DNA of 64,000 nt from positions 419,804 to 483,803 of the forward strand of contig NZ_JACHGP010000001.1 of assembly GCF_014202335.1 (NCBI RefSeq), written 5' to 3'. The first letter of the stretch is position 1. Each line of letters starts with the position of its first letter. Below the pieces are notes generated by a model. The model was not told the DNA's origin. It saw nothing but the letters and a program-made list of their open reading frames with translations, and did no database searches. The stretch is from Mycobacterium sp. AZCC_0083 (lineage in GTDB: Bacteria; Actinomycetota; Actinomycetes; Mycobacteriales; Mycobacteriaceae). Shown here in pieces: positions 28,387 to 37,158 of the stretch. The position numbers were made by a program, and so were the translations under genes.

Positions 28387-29019
28387 ATGACCGAAGACCT
28401 CGCCGACACGCAGTCGACATCCCCCGTCGCTTCGCTCGCCCCGGCAAAGACCCGGCCCGGCCGGCCTCGCAGCGAGCAGTCCAGGGCTGCCGTCCTACGT
28501 GCGGCGTCGGAGCTGATGCAGGAAGTCGGACTCCGGGCGATGACCACAGAACTGATCGCCGCCCGCAGCGGCGCGAGCAAGGCGACGATCTACAAGTGGT
28601 GGCCGAACAAGTACACCGTCGCCGTCGAGGCGTTCCTGTCGGAGATGTTGGCGGAGGCGCCCGATCCCGACTCCGGATCGGCCCGTGAAGACTTCTGCGT
28701 CGTGCTTCGCGGCGTGATGCACTTCTACACCACGCCGACCGGACGCATATTCGCGCAGCTGGTCGGCGAAGCGCAGTTCGACCCGCTGGTCCACGCCGAG
28801 TTGCGGGACGTGTTCATTCAGTCCCGGCGGCGCGTGGGCAGGGCCATCTGGGATCGCGGCGTCGCCCGTGGTGAGCTGCGCGCCGACGTCGACCCAGAGA
28901 TCGCGATCGACATAGTGTTCGCACCGGCGATCTATCGCCTGGTCACAGGAAGCGGCGCACTCGACGCTGCCGCCGCCGAAGCGATCGTCGCCGCGGCGTT
29001 GTCCGGCCTCGCCGTGTGA
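28387..29019 (+). CDS. TetR-family transcriptional regulator
   Basis: A 210-residue TetR protein with a disordered, Ser/Thr/Pro N-terminal arm ending PGRPRSEQSRAAVLRAASEL, then the HTH (TTELIAARSGASKATIYKWWPNKY) and a helical C-terminal domain of the TetR_C_11-like type (FAQLVGEAQFDPLVHAELRD). A perfect 25-bp palindrome precedes it, and a related palindrome precedes the small secreted-protein gene downstream, so it probably controls both. Confidence 0.88.
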   Translation: MTEDLADTQSTSPVASLAPAKTRPGRPRSEQSRAAVLRAASELMQEVGLRAMTTELIAARSGASKATIYKWWPNKYTVAVEAFLSEMLAEAPDPDSGSAREDFCVVLRGVMHFYTTPTGRIFAQLVGEAQFDPLVHAELRDVFIQSRRRVGRAIWDRGVARGELRADVDPEIAIDIVFAPAIYRLVTGSGALDAAAAEAIVAAALSGLAV

Positions 29020-29074
29020 TCGACCGCACTCGTTGAACGGGGAAGTTTTCTGCTCGTGACAGCGCTGAAACCTA

Positions 29075-29100
29075 ATGGAAACTGAACGTCCAGTTTCCAT
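29075..29100. promoter_or_regulatory. Perfect inverted repeat before secreted-protein gene
   Basis: ATGGAAACTG (29075-29084), spacer AACGTC, CAGTTTCCAT (29091-29100): 10-bp arms, no mismatch, 14 bp before the ATG at 29115. It contains ACTGAACG, the half-site of the palindrome before the TetR gene. Probably a second operator of that regulator. Confidence 0.65.
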
Positions 29101-29114
29101 ATAGGAGCTACACC

Positions 29115-29384
29115 ATGAGCATCACGAAAGACATCCTCACGCCAGCGCTGCTGGTGGCCGCTGCGGCAGGTTCGCTTGCCCTCGCCCCGATAGCGCTAGC
29201 GGAGACGGCACAACCGCCGAACTGCGCGACCCTGAGCAGCTCGAGCACGCAATGCCAGACGCCGGGCAACGTCCAGCTGACCGCTACCCCGCCCTACGTG
29301 CCCTACCAGCAGCAATACCCGTACTTCGGCGGCGTTGTGATCCTCGATCATCATGGCCACGGCGGGTTTGGCGGACACCGCTAA
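29115..29384 (+). CDS. Small secreted protein
   Basis: An 89-residue protein with a signal peptide (about residues 1-29, ending LAPIALAETA) and a mature part of about 60 residues: a Cys pair (NCATLSSSSTQCQ), a Pro/Tyr/Gln-rich segment (PPYVPYQQQYPYFGG) and a His/Gly-rich tail (LDHHGHGGFGGHR). The tail could bind metal, but this is only suggested by composition. AGGAGC lies just upstream of the ATG. Its promoter region carries a perfect palindrome linked to the preceding TetR. No family recognised. Confidence 0.75.
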   Translation: MSITKDILTPALLVAAAAGSLALAPIALAETAQPPNCATLSSSSTQCQTPGNVQLTATPPYVPYQQQYPYFGGVVILDHHGHGGFGGHR

Positions 29385-29396
29385 CAGCGGGCGAGA

Positions 29397-30152
29397 TCAG
29401 TCCTCGTCGAGGGCTGCGGCTACCTCGTCGGATATGTCGACGTTGGAGTACACGTCCTGCACGTCGTCGGTTTCCTCGAGGGCGTCGAGCAGCTTGAGCA
29501 CCTTGCGGGCGCCGTCGAGATCGACGGGCACCGTGACGGACGGCTGGAAGCTGGCCTCGGCGGATTCGTAGTCGATTCCGGCGTCCTGCAATGCCGTTCG
29601 CACGGCGACCAGATCGGTCGGCTCGGCGATGACCTCGAAGCTATCGCCAAGATCGTTGACGTCCTCGGCGCCTGCCTCAAGCACCGCCGTCAGCACGTCG
29701 TCCTCGGACAGGCCGTTCTTCTCAAGCGTGACGACGCCCTTGCGGGCGAACAGATACGCCACCGAACCCGGGTCGGCCATGTTGCCGCCGTTGCGCGTCA
29801 TCGCGATTCGAACCTCGCTGGCCGCGCGGTTGCGGTTGTCGGTCAGGCACTCGATGAGCACCGCCACCCCGTTCGGGCCGTAACCCTCGTAGGTGATGGC
29901 CTGCCAGTCGGCGCCGCCGGCCTCCTCGCCAGCGCCACGCTTGCGGGCACGCTCGATGTTGTCGTTGGGCACCGACGTCTTCTTGGCCTTCTGAATGGCG
30001 TCGTACAGCGTCGGGTTGCCACCGGGGTCACCGCCGCCGGTGCGGGCCGCGACCTCGATGTTCTTGATGAGCCGGGCGAACTCCTTGCCACGGCGCGCGT
30101 CTTTGACGGCCTTTTGATGCTTGGTAGTCGCCCACTTGGAATGGCCGCTCAT
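29397..30152 (-). CDS. yebC: YebC/PmpR-family protein
   Basis: A 251-residue YebC/TACO1-family protein, full length. It begins [19 protein letters not shown] and carries [39 protein letters not shown] and [16 protein letters not shown]. Members act in translation of difficult motifs or as DNA-binding regulators; sequence does not separate these. In M. tuberculosis this gene lies directly beside pdxT (snoP); here about 3.4 kb of other genes lies between. Confidence 0.95.
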   Translation of the reverse strand: MSGHSKWATTKHQKAVKDARRGKEFARLIKNIEVAARTGGGDPGGNPTLYDAIQKAKKTSVPNDNIERARKRGAGEEAGGADWQAITYEGYGPNGVAVLIECLTDNRNRAASEVRIAMTRNGGNMADPGSVAYLFARKGVVTLEKNGLSEDDVLTAVLEAGAEDVNDLGDSFEVIAEPTDLVAVRTALQDAGIDYESAEASFQPSVTVPVDLDGARKVLKLLDALEETDDVQDVYSNVDISDEVAAALDED

Positions 30153-30237
30153 GCAGGTGCAACTCGCTTTCCTCAGACTGCAAGGTCAACCGTCGAGTCT
30201 ACGTGGAGGTTCCCGACGAACCACACCGCCTCGGGCG

Positions 30238-30846
30238 CTACCCGGCCGGTTTGATCTGCCCCTCGACGTAGTGCTGCAGGTTCGGTGCGACGGCCGCGAC
30301 GATCTCGTTGTCGCTCATCGACGCGACCGGCTCGATCTTCCATACGTAGCGCATCATCGCCAGGCCCATGATCTGCGACGAGATCAGGCCGCTGCGCATC
30401 AGTCGGTCGTGTTCGTCGACGCCGAGCTGAGCGAGGCCGATCAGGCTTCCCTCGACGATCTTGCGCAGCTTCTCGCGGGTCGCCTGTTCGTGTGCCGCCG
30501 TCAGCAGGATCGACCGCAGGACGGGACCGATCTCCTCGTCGGCCCAGGCGCCGAGCATCAAGCGCAACAATGCCGTGCCCAGTTCACCGACCGGCGTCGT
30601 CCACGTCTTCGCGACGTTCTCCAGCCACCTGGCCGGTGGGGCCGTCGCGGCGTCGAGCAGCGCCTCCTTCGACCCGAAGTAGTGGTAGACGAGCGCGGGA
30701 TCGACGTCGGCCGTGCGGGCGATCGCGCGAATCGTCGTACCCGCCCAACCGTTTTCGGCGAACTCCTCGCGTGCGGCGGCAAGGATGCGCGCGGCGAGGA
30801 CGCCCCGTTCGTCGCGCGGCCCTGGGGTGGACGACTTCTTCACCAT
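30238..30846 (-). CDS. TetR-family transcriptional regulator
   Basis: A 202-residue TetR protein with HTH segment ILAAAREEFAENGWAGTTIR and VDPALVYHYFGSKEALLDAA, then a C-terminal domain of the TetR_C type seen in many actinobacterial regulators (MLGAWADEEIGPVLRSILL). ATG at 30846. Divergent from the flavin monooxygenase gene; the 96-bp gap carries two similar operator-like sequences, so it probably represses the monooxygenase and itself. Confidence 0.9.
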   Translation of the reverse strand: MVKKSSTPGPRDERGVLAARILAAAREEFAENGWAGTTIRAIARTADVDPALVYHYFGSKEALLDAATAPPARWLENVAKTWTTPVGELGTALLRLMLGAWADEEIGPVLRSILLTAAHEQATREKLRKIVEGSLIGLAQLGVDEHDRLMRSGLISSQIMGLAMMRYVWKIEPVASMSDNEIVAAVAPNLQHYVEGQIKPAG

Positions 30847-30887
30847 GAATTGACTCTCACGAAAATCACCTCTTGCGTAGGCAGTAA

Positions 30888-30927
30888 TTTCAACATACCG
30901 TGAGACTAGTTTCAACAATACGTGAAA
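30888..30927. promoter_or_regulatory. Tandem TetR operator sites
   Basis: TTTCAACATACCGTGA (30888-30903) and TTTCAACAATACGTGAAA (30910-30927), a direct repeat whose second copy is also palindromic (TTTCA / TGAAA arms). The pair is centred in the gap between the TetR gene and the monooxygenase gene, next to its AGGAG ribosome site. Confidence 0.65.
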
Positions 30928-30942
30928 TTTAGGAGTCACGAC

Positions 30943-32505
30943 ATGACCGACACCCCGACCACCCTCGAAGCCGTCGTCGTCGGCGCCGGTCCGGTCGGCC
31001 TCGTCGCCGCTTGTGAACTGGCGCGCCGCGGCATTCGCGTTCGCGTGATCGACAAGCTGGCCGAGCCCACCACCGAGTCCCGCGCCATCGCGATCCACTC
31101 GCGCAGCCTCGACATGTTCGATCGGATGGGCATCGTCGACGACCTCGTCGCGACGGGCGCGAAGTCGATGGGGATGAAGATGTTCAGCAATGGCAGGGAG
31201 CTCTTCCACGTCGAGTTCGACGGCGTGGACAGCGCCTTCCCGTGGTCGCTGCTCACCCCCCAAACCGAGACCGAGCGGGTGTTGTTCGAGCGGCTGACCT
31301 CACTCGGCGTTTACGTCGAGCGGGGCACCGAGCTCACCGACCTGACGCAGGGCGACAACGTCGTCCAGCTGACTGTCCGCCATTCCGACGGCGCCACCGA
31401 GACGATCGCAACACCATGGGTGATCGGCGCCGACGGCAGCCACAGCACGGTGCGCCACCTGGTCGGCGCCCGCCTGGCGGGCTCGTTCAAGGGTGAGCGC
31501 TTCATTCTGGGCGACTGCGACGCCGACAGCGACCTCGCCCCTGACTCGATGCACACGATGTTCGCGCCAGAGGGCCCCGTGCTGTTCATGCCGATGCGTG
31601 ACGGCCGCGCCAGGATCATGGCCGAGATCCACGACGCACCGGGCACGCCACTCAACCTTCAACCGGCCCAGGATGACCTGCAACGGATCCTCGATCAGCG
31701 GGTCGGCGGGATCACCATCACGAAGAGCCACTGGCTGACCTGCTTCGAGGTTCATCACGGGCAGGTGCCTGCCTACCGATACGGCAGGGTCTTCCTGGTC
31801 GGCGACGCCGCGCACATTCACAGTCCCGCGGGCGGACAGGGCATGAACACCGGCATGCAGGATGCGTTCAATCTCGTCTGGAAGCTGGCCGCGACGATCA
31901 GCGGTGACGGTGGCCAGGCCCTGCTCGACAGCTATCACGTGGAGCGCTACCCGGTCGCCGAGCGGGTGATCTCCTTCTCCAGCAAGCTGACCACCGCGGC
32001 CACGTTGCATGGCGGTGCCCACGTGGTTCGCAACGCGATCATGAAGGTTCTCGGCAGCATCCCCGCCGTCGGCGACAAGCTCGCCGCCCTCGTCGAGGAG
32101 ATCGGCATCGGCTACCAGGGCAGCCCGGCGGTGCTCGACAGGCGGCCGCGGCATGCCGACGTCGTCGCAGGCCAGCATCTGCCCCATCCCGACGACCCCG
32201 AACTACGCAAGGAACTCGGCCGGGTCTGCTCGGCTGGCCATACCGTGCTCACCGTCGCAGCGCCGGATGGTCCGACACCCGCTGCGGGGCCGGCCGGACA
32301 CGTGCAGGTCCTCATCACCTCCGACGGCGCCCCGGTCGACGGACACGACGAGACCATCGTCGATCCGGGTGGCGCCATCGCCAAGCGGTACGGCTTGCGG
32401 TCCGGCGGTCGCGTCGTCGTCCGGCCAGACGGTTACATCGGGGCCGTCACGGCGCTGGACGATCCGGCTGGGATCGCGGACTACTTCGACCTGATCGCGC
32501 GGTGA
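30943..32505 (+). CDS. FAD-dependent aromatic monooxygenase (class A)
   Basis: A 520-residue flavoprotein hydroxylase of the PHBH/PheA-like group. Seen: dinucleotide-binding GAGPVGLVAACELARRG near the start, the DG motif VIGADGSHSTVRH, the FAD-ribityl motif GRVFLVGDAAHIHSPAGGQG with NTGMQDAFNLVWKLA, and a C-terminal thioredoxin-like domain (GRVVVRPDGYIGAV). It should use NADPH and oxygen on an aromatic or polyketide substrate that is not identifiable. ATG at 30943 follows AGGAG. A hydrolase gene follows after 4 bp, and a divergent TetR controls the pair. Confidence 0.9.
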   Translation: MTDTPTTLEAVVVGAGPVGLVAACELARRGIRVRVIDKLAEPTTESRAIAIHSRSLDMFDRMGIVDDLVATGAKSMGMKMFSNGRELFHVEFDGVDSAFPWSLLTPQTETERVLFERLTSLGVYVERGTELTDLTQGDNVVQLTVRHSDGATETIATPWVIGADGSHSTVRHLVGARLAGSFKGERFILGDCDADSDLAPDSMHTMFAPEGPVLFMPMRDGRARIMAEIHDAPGTPLNLQPAQDDLQRILDQRVGGITITKSHWLTCFEVHHGQVPAYRYGRVFLVGDAAHIHSPAGGQGMNTGMQDAFNLVWKLAATISGDGGQALLDSYHVERYPVAERVISFSSKLTTAATLHGGAHVVRNAIMKVLGSIPAVGDKLAALVEEIGIGYQGSPAVLDRRPRHADVVAGQHLPHPDDPELRKELGRVCSAGHTVLTVAAPDGPTPAAGPAGHVQVLITSDGAPVDGHDETIVDPGGAIAKRYGLRSGGRVVVRPDGYIGAVTALDDPAGIADYFDLIAR

Positions 32506-32509
32506 TCCG

Positions 32510-33564
32510 GTGTACACCTACGACATCGACATCGACGCACAGACGATGTTCGACGACCGCGCAGTGCAGTTCGCCAAGTTCGGCGTACCGACCGACGACA
32601 TCGAACGAGTCCGCGCGGCGGTCACCGACATGTGGTCCGACGAGCCCGGCGGCTGGGTGTTCGAATGGTCGACGCTGGCGCAGCGGTACGCCGAGTGGGG
32701 CGATCATCGGATGCGTCGTTGGTATACGGCTGCGCGAAGTTCCCCTGCCTGACCGATCAGGCCAGGGAGCGTGCATTGCAACGGCAACTCGAGGAATTCG
32801 AGCTGGCTGCAAGGGATTTCCCCGTCCGCTTCGAGCGCCGCATCATCGAAGTGCCCCGTCGCGGGGGCACCGTCGAGGTGCCGCTGCACCTCTATTCGGT
32901 CGACGGCCAATTCGCCGGCCGGCCGGTGCTGCTGCTCAGCGGCGGCGTCGACACCTGGAAGATGGACGTGCACCCGTGGTGCGAGACCTTCACGCTGAAC
33001 GCAGGCGTTGGCGTGCTCGCCTTCGACCACCCTGGCACCGGTGAAACGAGAATCCCTCTGGACGGTCACGCCGACGAGGTGGTCCGCGGCATCGCCGACT
33101 ACGCCCGCGGCATCGGCGACGGTCGGGTCGCGCACTTCGGCGCGTCGTTCGGCGGCAACTTCGCCGCGATGTCCGGATTGGCCGGAATCGTGGACGCCGC
33201 AGTCGATCTCGGTGGCCCCGTGGTCGACTCATTCCATCAGGAGAACCTCGCCAAACTACCCTTCGGGATGCACGACATCCTTGGCAACGCGATGGGGTGG
33301 GACCACTCCCCGACCCCGACGGAGCTCCGTGCCGGGCTCGACGAGCTGTCACGGCGGGACCTTCTTGCCCAGCAGACCAATTCGGCGATGCTGGTGATCA
33401 ACGGCGCCGACGACGTGTTCATCCCTCGATCGGACACGCTGGTGTTCGAGGGTCGACGCGACACCGAGGTGCACCTACTTCCCGACAGCGGGCACGTCGC
33501 GGTGAGCAAGGCCGCCGAGGTCGTGCCCATGGTCGTCGACTGGCTCCGCCGCCACCTCCCCTAA
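32510..33564 (+). pseudogene. Alpha/beta hydrolase gene with single-base frameshift
   Basis: Two overlapping frames together encode one protein. The first (GTG at 32510) gives MYTYDIDIDAQTMFDDRAVQ... to HRMRRW, then ends after 80 residues at 32752. The second continues from about 32724 with YGCAKFPCLTDQARERALQR through the alpha/beta hydrolase core: nucleophile HFGASFGGNFAAM, acid NGADDVFIPR, His DSGHVAV. The helical N-terminal part belongs to the same family (cap-bearing hydrolases like dihydropseudooxynicotine hydrolase). A one-base loss between TGG (32719) and TAC (32724) explains the break. Catalytic residues are intact, so the break may be recent or a sequencing error. Confidence 0.7.
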
Positions 33565-33567
33565 CTT

Positions 33568-33629
33568 GCGATTTGGGCGCGGAAATCCGCGCTCACCGCG
33601 CTCACCGCGGGTTAGCGCGCCGAAATCGC
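33568..33629. repeat. Intergenic palindromic repeat family B, copy 1
   Basis: A 62-bp element filling the gap between the convergent hydrolase and pdxT genes. Ends GCGATTTGGGCGCG and CGCGCCGAAATCGC pair with one mismatch; the centre has CGCGCTCACCGCGCTCACCGCGG. The same ends and centre recur at 47919-47971. It can fold on either strand, so it may act as a bidirectional terminator. It touches the pdxT stop codon. Confidence 0.75.
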
Positions 33630-34211
33630 TTAGAGGGAGGCGACGAACAGGCGATGGACCCGTCGGTCGCCGGTCATTTCCGGGTGGAACGACGTCGCGA
33701 GCATCCGGCCCTGCCGGACGGCGACGGGATGCCCCGCCGCTTCGGCGAGGATCTCGACGTCGGGGCCGACGCGCTCGACCCATGGCGCGCGGATGAACAC
33801 GGCGTGCATGGGTTCGTCCAGCCCTTGGAAGGCGATGTCACCCTCGAACGAGTCGACCTGCCGCCCAAAGGCGTTGCGTCGCACCGTCATGTCGATGGCA
33901 CCGAGCGGCACGGCCTCTCGCCCTGGCACGCCCGCATCGTTGATCGTGGTGGCGAGCAGGATCATGCCCGCACAAGAACCGTACGCAGGCATGCCGTCGG
34001 CCAGCCGCGCCCGCAACGGCTCGAGCAGCTCGAACTCCCGCAGTAGAAGGCTCATCGCCGTGGACTCGCCACCGGGAATCACCAACGCATCGACGGCGTC
34101 CAACTCGGTCCTGCGCCGCACCGTCACGGCCTCGGCGCCTGCCTCGGTCAGCGCCGCCAGATGTTCTCGGGTATCACCTTGCAGCGCAAGGACTCCGACG
34201 CGCGCGCTCAC
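33630..34211 (-). CDS. pdxT: Pyridoxal 5'-phosphate synthase glutaminase subunit
   Basis: A 193-residue class I glutaminase that feeds ammonia to PdxS for vitamin B6 cofactor synthesis. Seen: [28 protein letters not shown], nucleophile Cys in [11 protein letters not shown], and the His-Glu pair in [11 protein letters not shown]. Start GTG overlaps the tesB stop by 4 bp. The gene set pdxS-tesB-pdxT is the mycobacterial arrangement. Confidence 0.96.
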   Translation of the reverse strand: MSARVGVLALQGDTREHLAALTEAGAEAVTVRRRTELDAVDALVIPGGESTAMSLLLREFELLEPLRARLADGMPAYGSCAGMILLATTINDAGVPGREAVPLGAIDMTVRRNAFGRQVDSFEGDIAFQGLDEPMHAVFIRAPWVERVGPDVEILAEAAGHPVAVRQGRMLATSFHPEMTGDRRVHRLFVASL

Positions 34212-35053
34212 TCGCGGTTGGGCATGAAGTCACGCTGGTAGCGGGTCAGCCCCTCCTGCATCACCGCGGCGACCATCTCGCCGTACTGGTTGAAGAGCTT
34301 GCCCTGGGTGAGCGCACGCCCGCCACACGCCGACGGCGAGGACTGGTCGTACAGCAGCCACTCGTCGGCGCGGAACGGGCGCATGAACCACATCGCGTGA
34401 TCGAGCGACGCGATCATCAGGTGGTTGCGCTCCTTGGGGTGATTCACCTGTGCCGAACCGAGCAGCGTCAGGTCGCTGAGGTAGGCCAGGGCGCAGATGT
34501 GCAGCACCGGGTCGTCGGGCAGCGGATCGGTGTGGCGGAACCACACCTGCTGCTGCGAGGCCTTGCCTGGCAGCAGGGCTACCTGGTCGCGCGGCACGAT
34601 GCGAACGTCCCACTCCGCGAACTGGGCGAACCCGGCATCGTCGAACGCCCCACCCGACCGGAAACCGGGCAGGTCATCCGGCGGCGGCGCGGCGGGCACG
34701 GGGTCCTGGTGCTCGATGCCACTCTGGTCGGTCTGAAACGACGCCGACATGCTGAAGATGGTCTCGCCGTGCTGGATGGCGCTCACCCGTCGGGTAGCGA
34801 ACGAGCCTCCGTCGCGGAGCCGTTCGACCAGATAGACCGCGGGCGCCCTGGCATCGCCGGGCCGCAGGAAATAACCGTGCAGCGAGTGCACCTGGTAGTG
34901 CGGGTCGACCGTACGCACGGCCGACACCAGTGACTGGCCGGCCACATGACCGCCGAAAGTGCGTTGCAAGAAGCCCGATTCGGGGCTGAACACACCACCG
35001 CGGTAGATGTTGACCTCGAGCTGCTCGAGATCGAGGATCTTTTCGATCGACAT
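34208..35053 (-). CDS. tesB: Acyl-CoA thioesterase II (TesB type)
   Basis: A 281-residue double-hotdog thioesterase cleaving acyl-CoA to fatty acid and CoA. Seen: [50 protein letters not shown] (with the catalytic Asp) and the late [16 protein letters not shown] at 35053 starts [20 protein letters not shown] as relatives do. It lies between pdxS and pdxT, an old but functionally unexplained arrangement shared with M. tuberculosis. Confidence 0.94.
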   Translation of the reverse strand: MSIEKILDLEQLEVNIYRGGVFSPESGFLQRTFGGHVAGQSLVSAVRTVDPHYQVHSLHGYFLRPGDARAPAVYLVERLRDGGSFATRRVSAIQHGETIFSMSASFQTDQSGIEHQDPVPAAPPPDDLPGFRSGGAFDDAGFAQFAEWDVRIVPRDQVALLPGKASQQQVWFRHTDPLPDDPVLHICALAYLSDLTLLGSAQVNHPKERNHLMIASLDHAMWFMRPFRADEWLLYDQSSPSACGGRALTQGKLFNQYGEMVAAVMQEGLTRYQRDFMPNRE

Positions 35054-35095
35054 GTGGCTACTGTGCCATCCGCGCATCGCGCGAGCGGCGCACCC

Positions 35096-36004
35096 CTACC
35101 AGCCGCGTTCGGCGAGCCGGTGTGGCTGCGCGATGTCCTCCACGTTGATGCCGACCATGGCCTCGCCCAACCCACGCGACACCTTGGCCAGCACGTCGGG
35201 ATCGTCGTAGAAGGTGGTGGCCTTCACGATCGCCGCACCGCGCTCGGCGGGGTTGCCGGACTTGAAGATGCCCGAACCGACGAACACACCCTCGGCACCC
35301 AGCTGCATCATCATCGCCGCATCCGCAGGAGTGGCGATGCCACCAGCGGTGAACATCGTCACCGGCAGCTTGCCCGCCCGCGCCACCTCGACCACCAGGT
35401 CGTACGGCGCCTGCAGTTCCTTTGCCGCGACGAACAATTCGTCCTCGCTCAGCGACGACAGTCGACGGATCTCCCCGCCGATGGCCCGCATGTGCGTGGT
35501 CGCATTCGATACGTCCCCGGTACCCGCCTCGCCCTTGGAGCGGATCATCGCCGCACCCTCGGTGATCCGGCGCAACGCCTCGCCCAGGTTGGTCGCCCCG
35601 CACACGAACGGCACGGTGAACTTCCACTTGTCGATGTGGTTGGCGTAATCGGCAGGGGTCAGCACTTCGGACTCGTCGACGTAGTCCACCCCGAGGCTCT
35701 GCAGGATCTGCGCCTCCACGAAGTGACCGATGCGCGCCTTGGCCATCACCGGGATGGTGACCGCGGCGATGATGCCCTCGATCATGTCCGGGTCGCTCAT
35801 CCGCGACACCCCGCCCTGGGCACGAATGTCGGCGGGCACGCGCTCGAGCGCCATCACCGCAACCGCACCCGCAGCCTCGGCGATCCGGGCCTGTTCGGGC
35901 GTGACGACGTCCATGATGACGCCGCCTTTGAGCATCTCGGCCATTCCGCGCTTGACCCGGGCGGTTCCGGTCTGGGTCACCGACCCGTTAGGTGCGGTAT
36001 CCAC
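35096..36004 (-). CDS. pdxS: Pyridoxal 5'-phosphate synthase subunit PdxS
   Basis: A 302-residue TIM-barrel enzyme that builds pyridoxal phosphate from ribose 5-phosphate, glyceraldehyde 3-phosphate and ammonia from PdxT. Seen: [37 protein letters not shown] with active-site Lys, [25 protein letters not shown] and [13 protein letters not shown] start at 36004 with GGAGGAG just upstream. Full length. Confidence 0.97.
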   Translation of the reverse strand: MDTAPNGSVTQTGTARVKRGMAEMLKGGVIMDVVTPEQARIAEAAGAVAVMALERVPADIRAQGGVSRMSDPDMIEGIIAAVTIPVMAKARIGHFVEAQILQSLGVDYVDESEVLTPADYANHIDKWKFTVPFVCGATNLGEALRRITEGAAMIRSKGEAGTGDVSNATTHMRAIGGEIRRLSSLSEDELFVAAKELQAPYDLVVEVARAGKLPVTMFTAGGIATPADAAMMMQLGAEGVFVGSGIFKSGNPAERGAAIVKATTFYDDPDVLAKVSRGLGEAMVGINVEDIAQPHRLAERGW

Positions 36005-36080
36005 GCTATCTCCTCCAAATAGGTACTGAACCAGTCTAGTGGCACGGCCAAATCGATTAGATCCGCATTTCTGCCAGCCA

Positions 36081-37103
36081 TTATCGGATGGACTGCAACT
36101 CTCGTACCGGCCCGCCCGAGGCCGTCACGTTGGCCTCCGCAAGCAGTTCGGCCAACTGCAGCGGGTAGACCGTTTCACCACGGGCAGCCAGCTCACCGAT
36201 GGTGTCCTCGTCACACCAACGGTGCCCGTGGATGGACCGACGCTCGAGCGCGGTGTGGCCGCTGGTCGACGGTTCGAACCGCGTTGTGCGATGGATGAAG
36301 AACATTTCCTCGCTGCGGATCACCGTGCCGTTGAATTCGAACACCGCCTCGCGCCGCCACACCGGACCGATCAGGTCGGCGGGGCTGACGATCAGCCCGG
36401 TCTCCTCCTCGATCTCGCGTACCGCGGCGTCGGGGAGCGCCTCCCCCGGTTCCACCGCGCCGCCCACCGTGAACCACCAGCGTGGCGCAACGCCTGCCTC
36501 GCTGGCCGGGTCGGAGCCACAGAACAGCAGCACGCTGCCCTGCTCGTCGAGCAGCACGACACGCGCCGACGTGCGCGGGTTCACCGGCCCGACGGAGCGC
36601 CGCGAGGATCGCTCGGCGATCTCGAAATACGTTGGCAATGCCGCGGTTCCACCGAGGTGAAGCCATCGCACCATCGGCCGCTCACGCAGCGAGAGGGTGT
36701 CGCGGACGGCGTCGTTGTGAAACCGGCGGGCTAGCATCACACGTGCCTCGGCATCGGCCAACTCCGCCACCAATGGCACCGGCAACGAAACGGGATCCAC
36801 CAACGCGAGCGCCCCGGACAGCTCGTTCTCGGCGGCCTCCCGCCCGGACCGCGGCGCCCGCTCGGCGGCGTCGGCCAGTGCGGCCAACCGCACACCAGCG
36901 GCTGACCCGCCGTAGGCGTCGGTCGCGACGGCCCTCGCCACCACGGCGCGCCGCGCCAACAGGCCGTCGAGCGCAAGCCACGACAGGTCGTATCGGACGT
37001 GCAGGCGGTCCAGCCGGTTCGCGGTCTGAAAGGCCCAGACACCGCCGACCAGCAGCACCACGGCCAGAAGCACCAGCGCGATCACCAAGAGCCAACTGAT
37101 CAA
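36081..37103 (-). CDS. Membrane-anchored NUDIX hydrolase
   Basis: A 340-residue protein with one N-terminal membrane helix ([20 protein letters not shown]), a helical middle domain (about residues 30-165) and a C-terminal NUDIX domain with the box [24 protein letters not shown]. It resembles Rv2609c, which sits at the same place in M. tuberculosis. NUDIX enzymes hydrolyse nucleoside-diphosphate-linked compounds; the substrate is unknown. The best start is TTG at 37103 because it gives the membrane helix right at the N terminus. It follows pimA in the same direction. Confidence 0.86.
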   Translation of the reverse strand: MISWLLVIALVLLAVVLLVGGVWAFQTANRLDRLHVRYDLSWLALDGLLARRAVVARAVATDAYGGSAAGVRLAALADAAERAPRSGREAAENELSGALALVDPVSLPVPLVAELADAEARVMLARRFHNDAVRDTLSLRERPMVRWLHLGGTAALPTYFEIAERSSRRSVGPVNPRTSARVVLLDEQGSVLLFCGSDPASEAGVAPRWWFTVGGAVEPGEALPDAAVREIEEETGLIVSPADLIGPVWRREAVFEFNGTVIRSEEMFFIHRTTRFEPSTSGHTALERRSIHGHRWCDEDTIGELAARGETVYPLQLAELLAEANVTASGGPVRELQSIR

Positions 37104-37128
37104 CCCACGCCCCCAGTCGCTTCGCTCT

Positions 37129-37145
37129 CCCCCGCAAGCGGGGGG
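37129..37145. repeat. CCCCCGC-AA-GCGGGGG hairpin
   Basis: A perfect 7-bp inverted repeat (CCCCCGC 37129-37135, GCGGGGG 37138-37144) in the 55-bp gap between the pimA stop and the nudix start. Similar 'CCCGCAAGCGGG' hairpins are scattered in mycobacterial genomes, from memory. It may attenuate transcription into the nudix gene. Confidence 0.5.
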
Positions 37146-37158
37146 ACCCCCAACGCCG

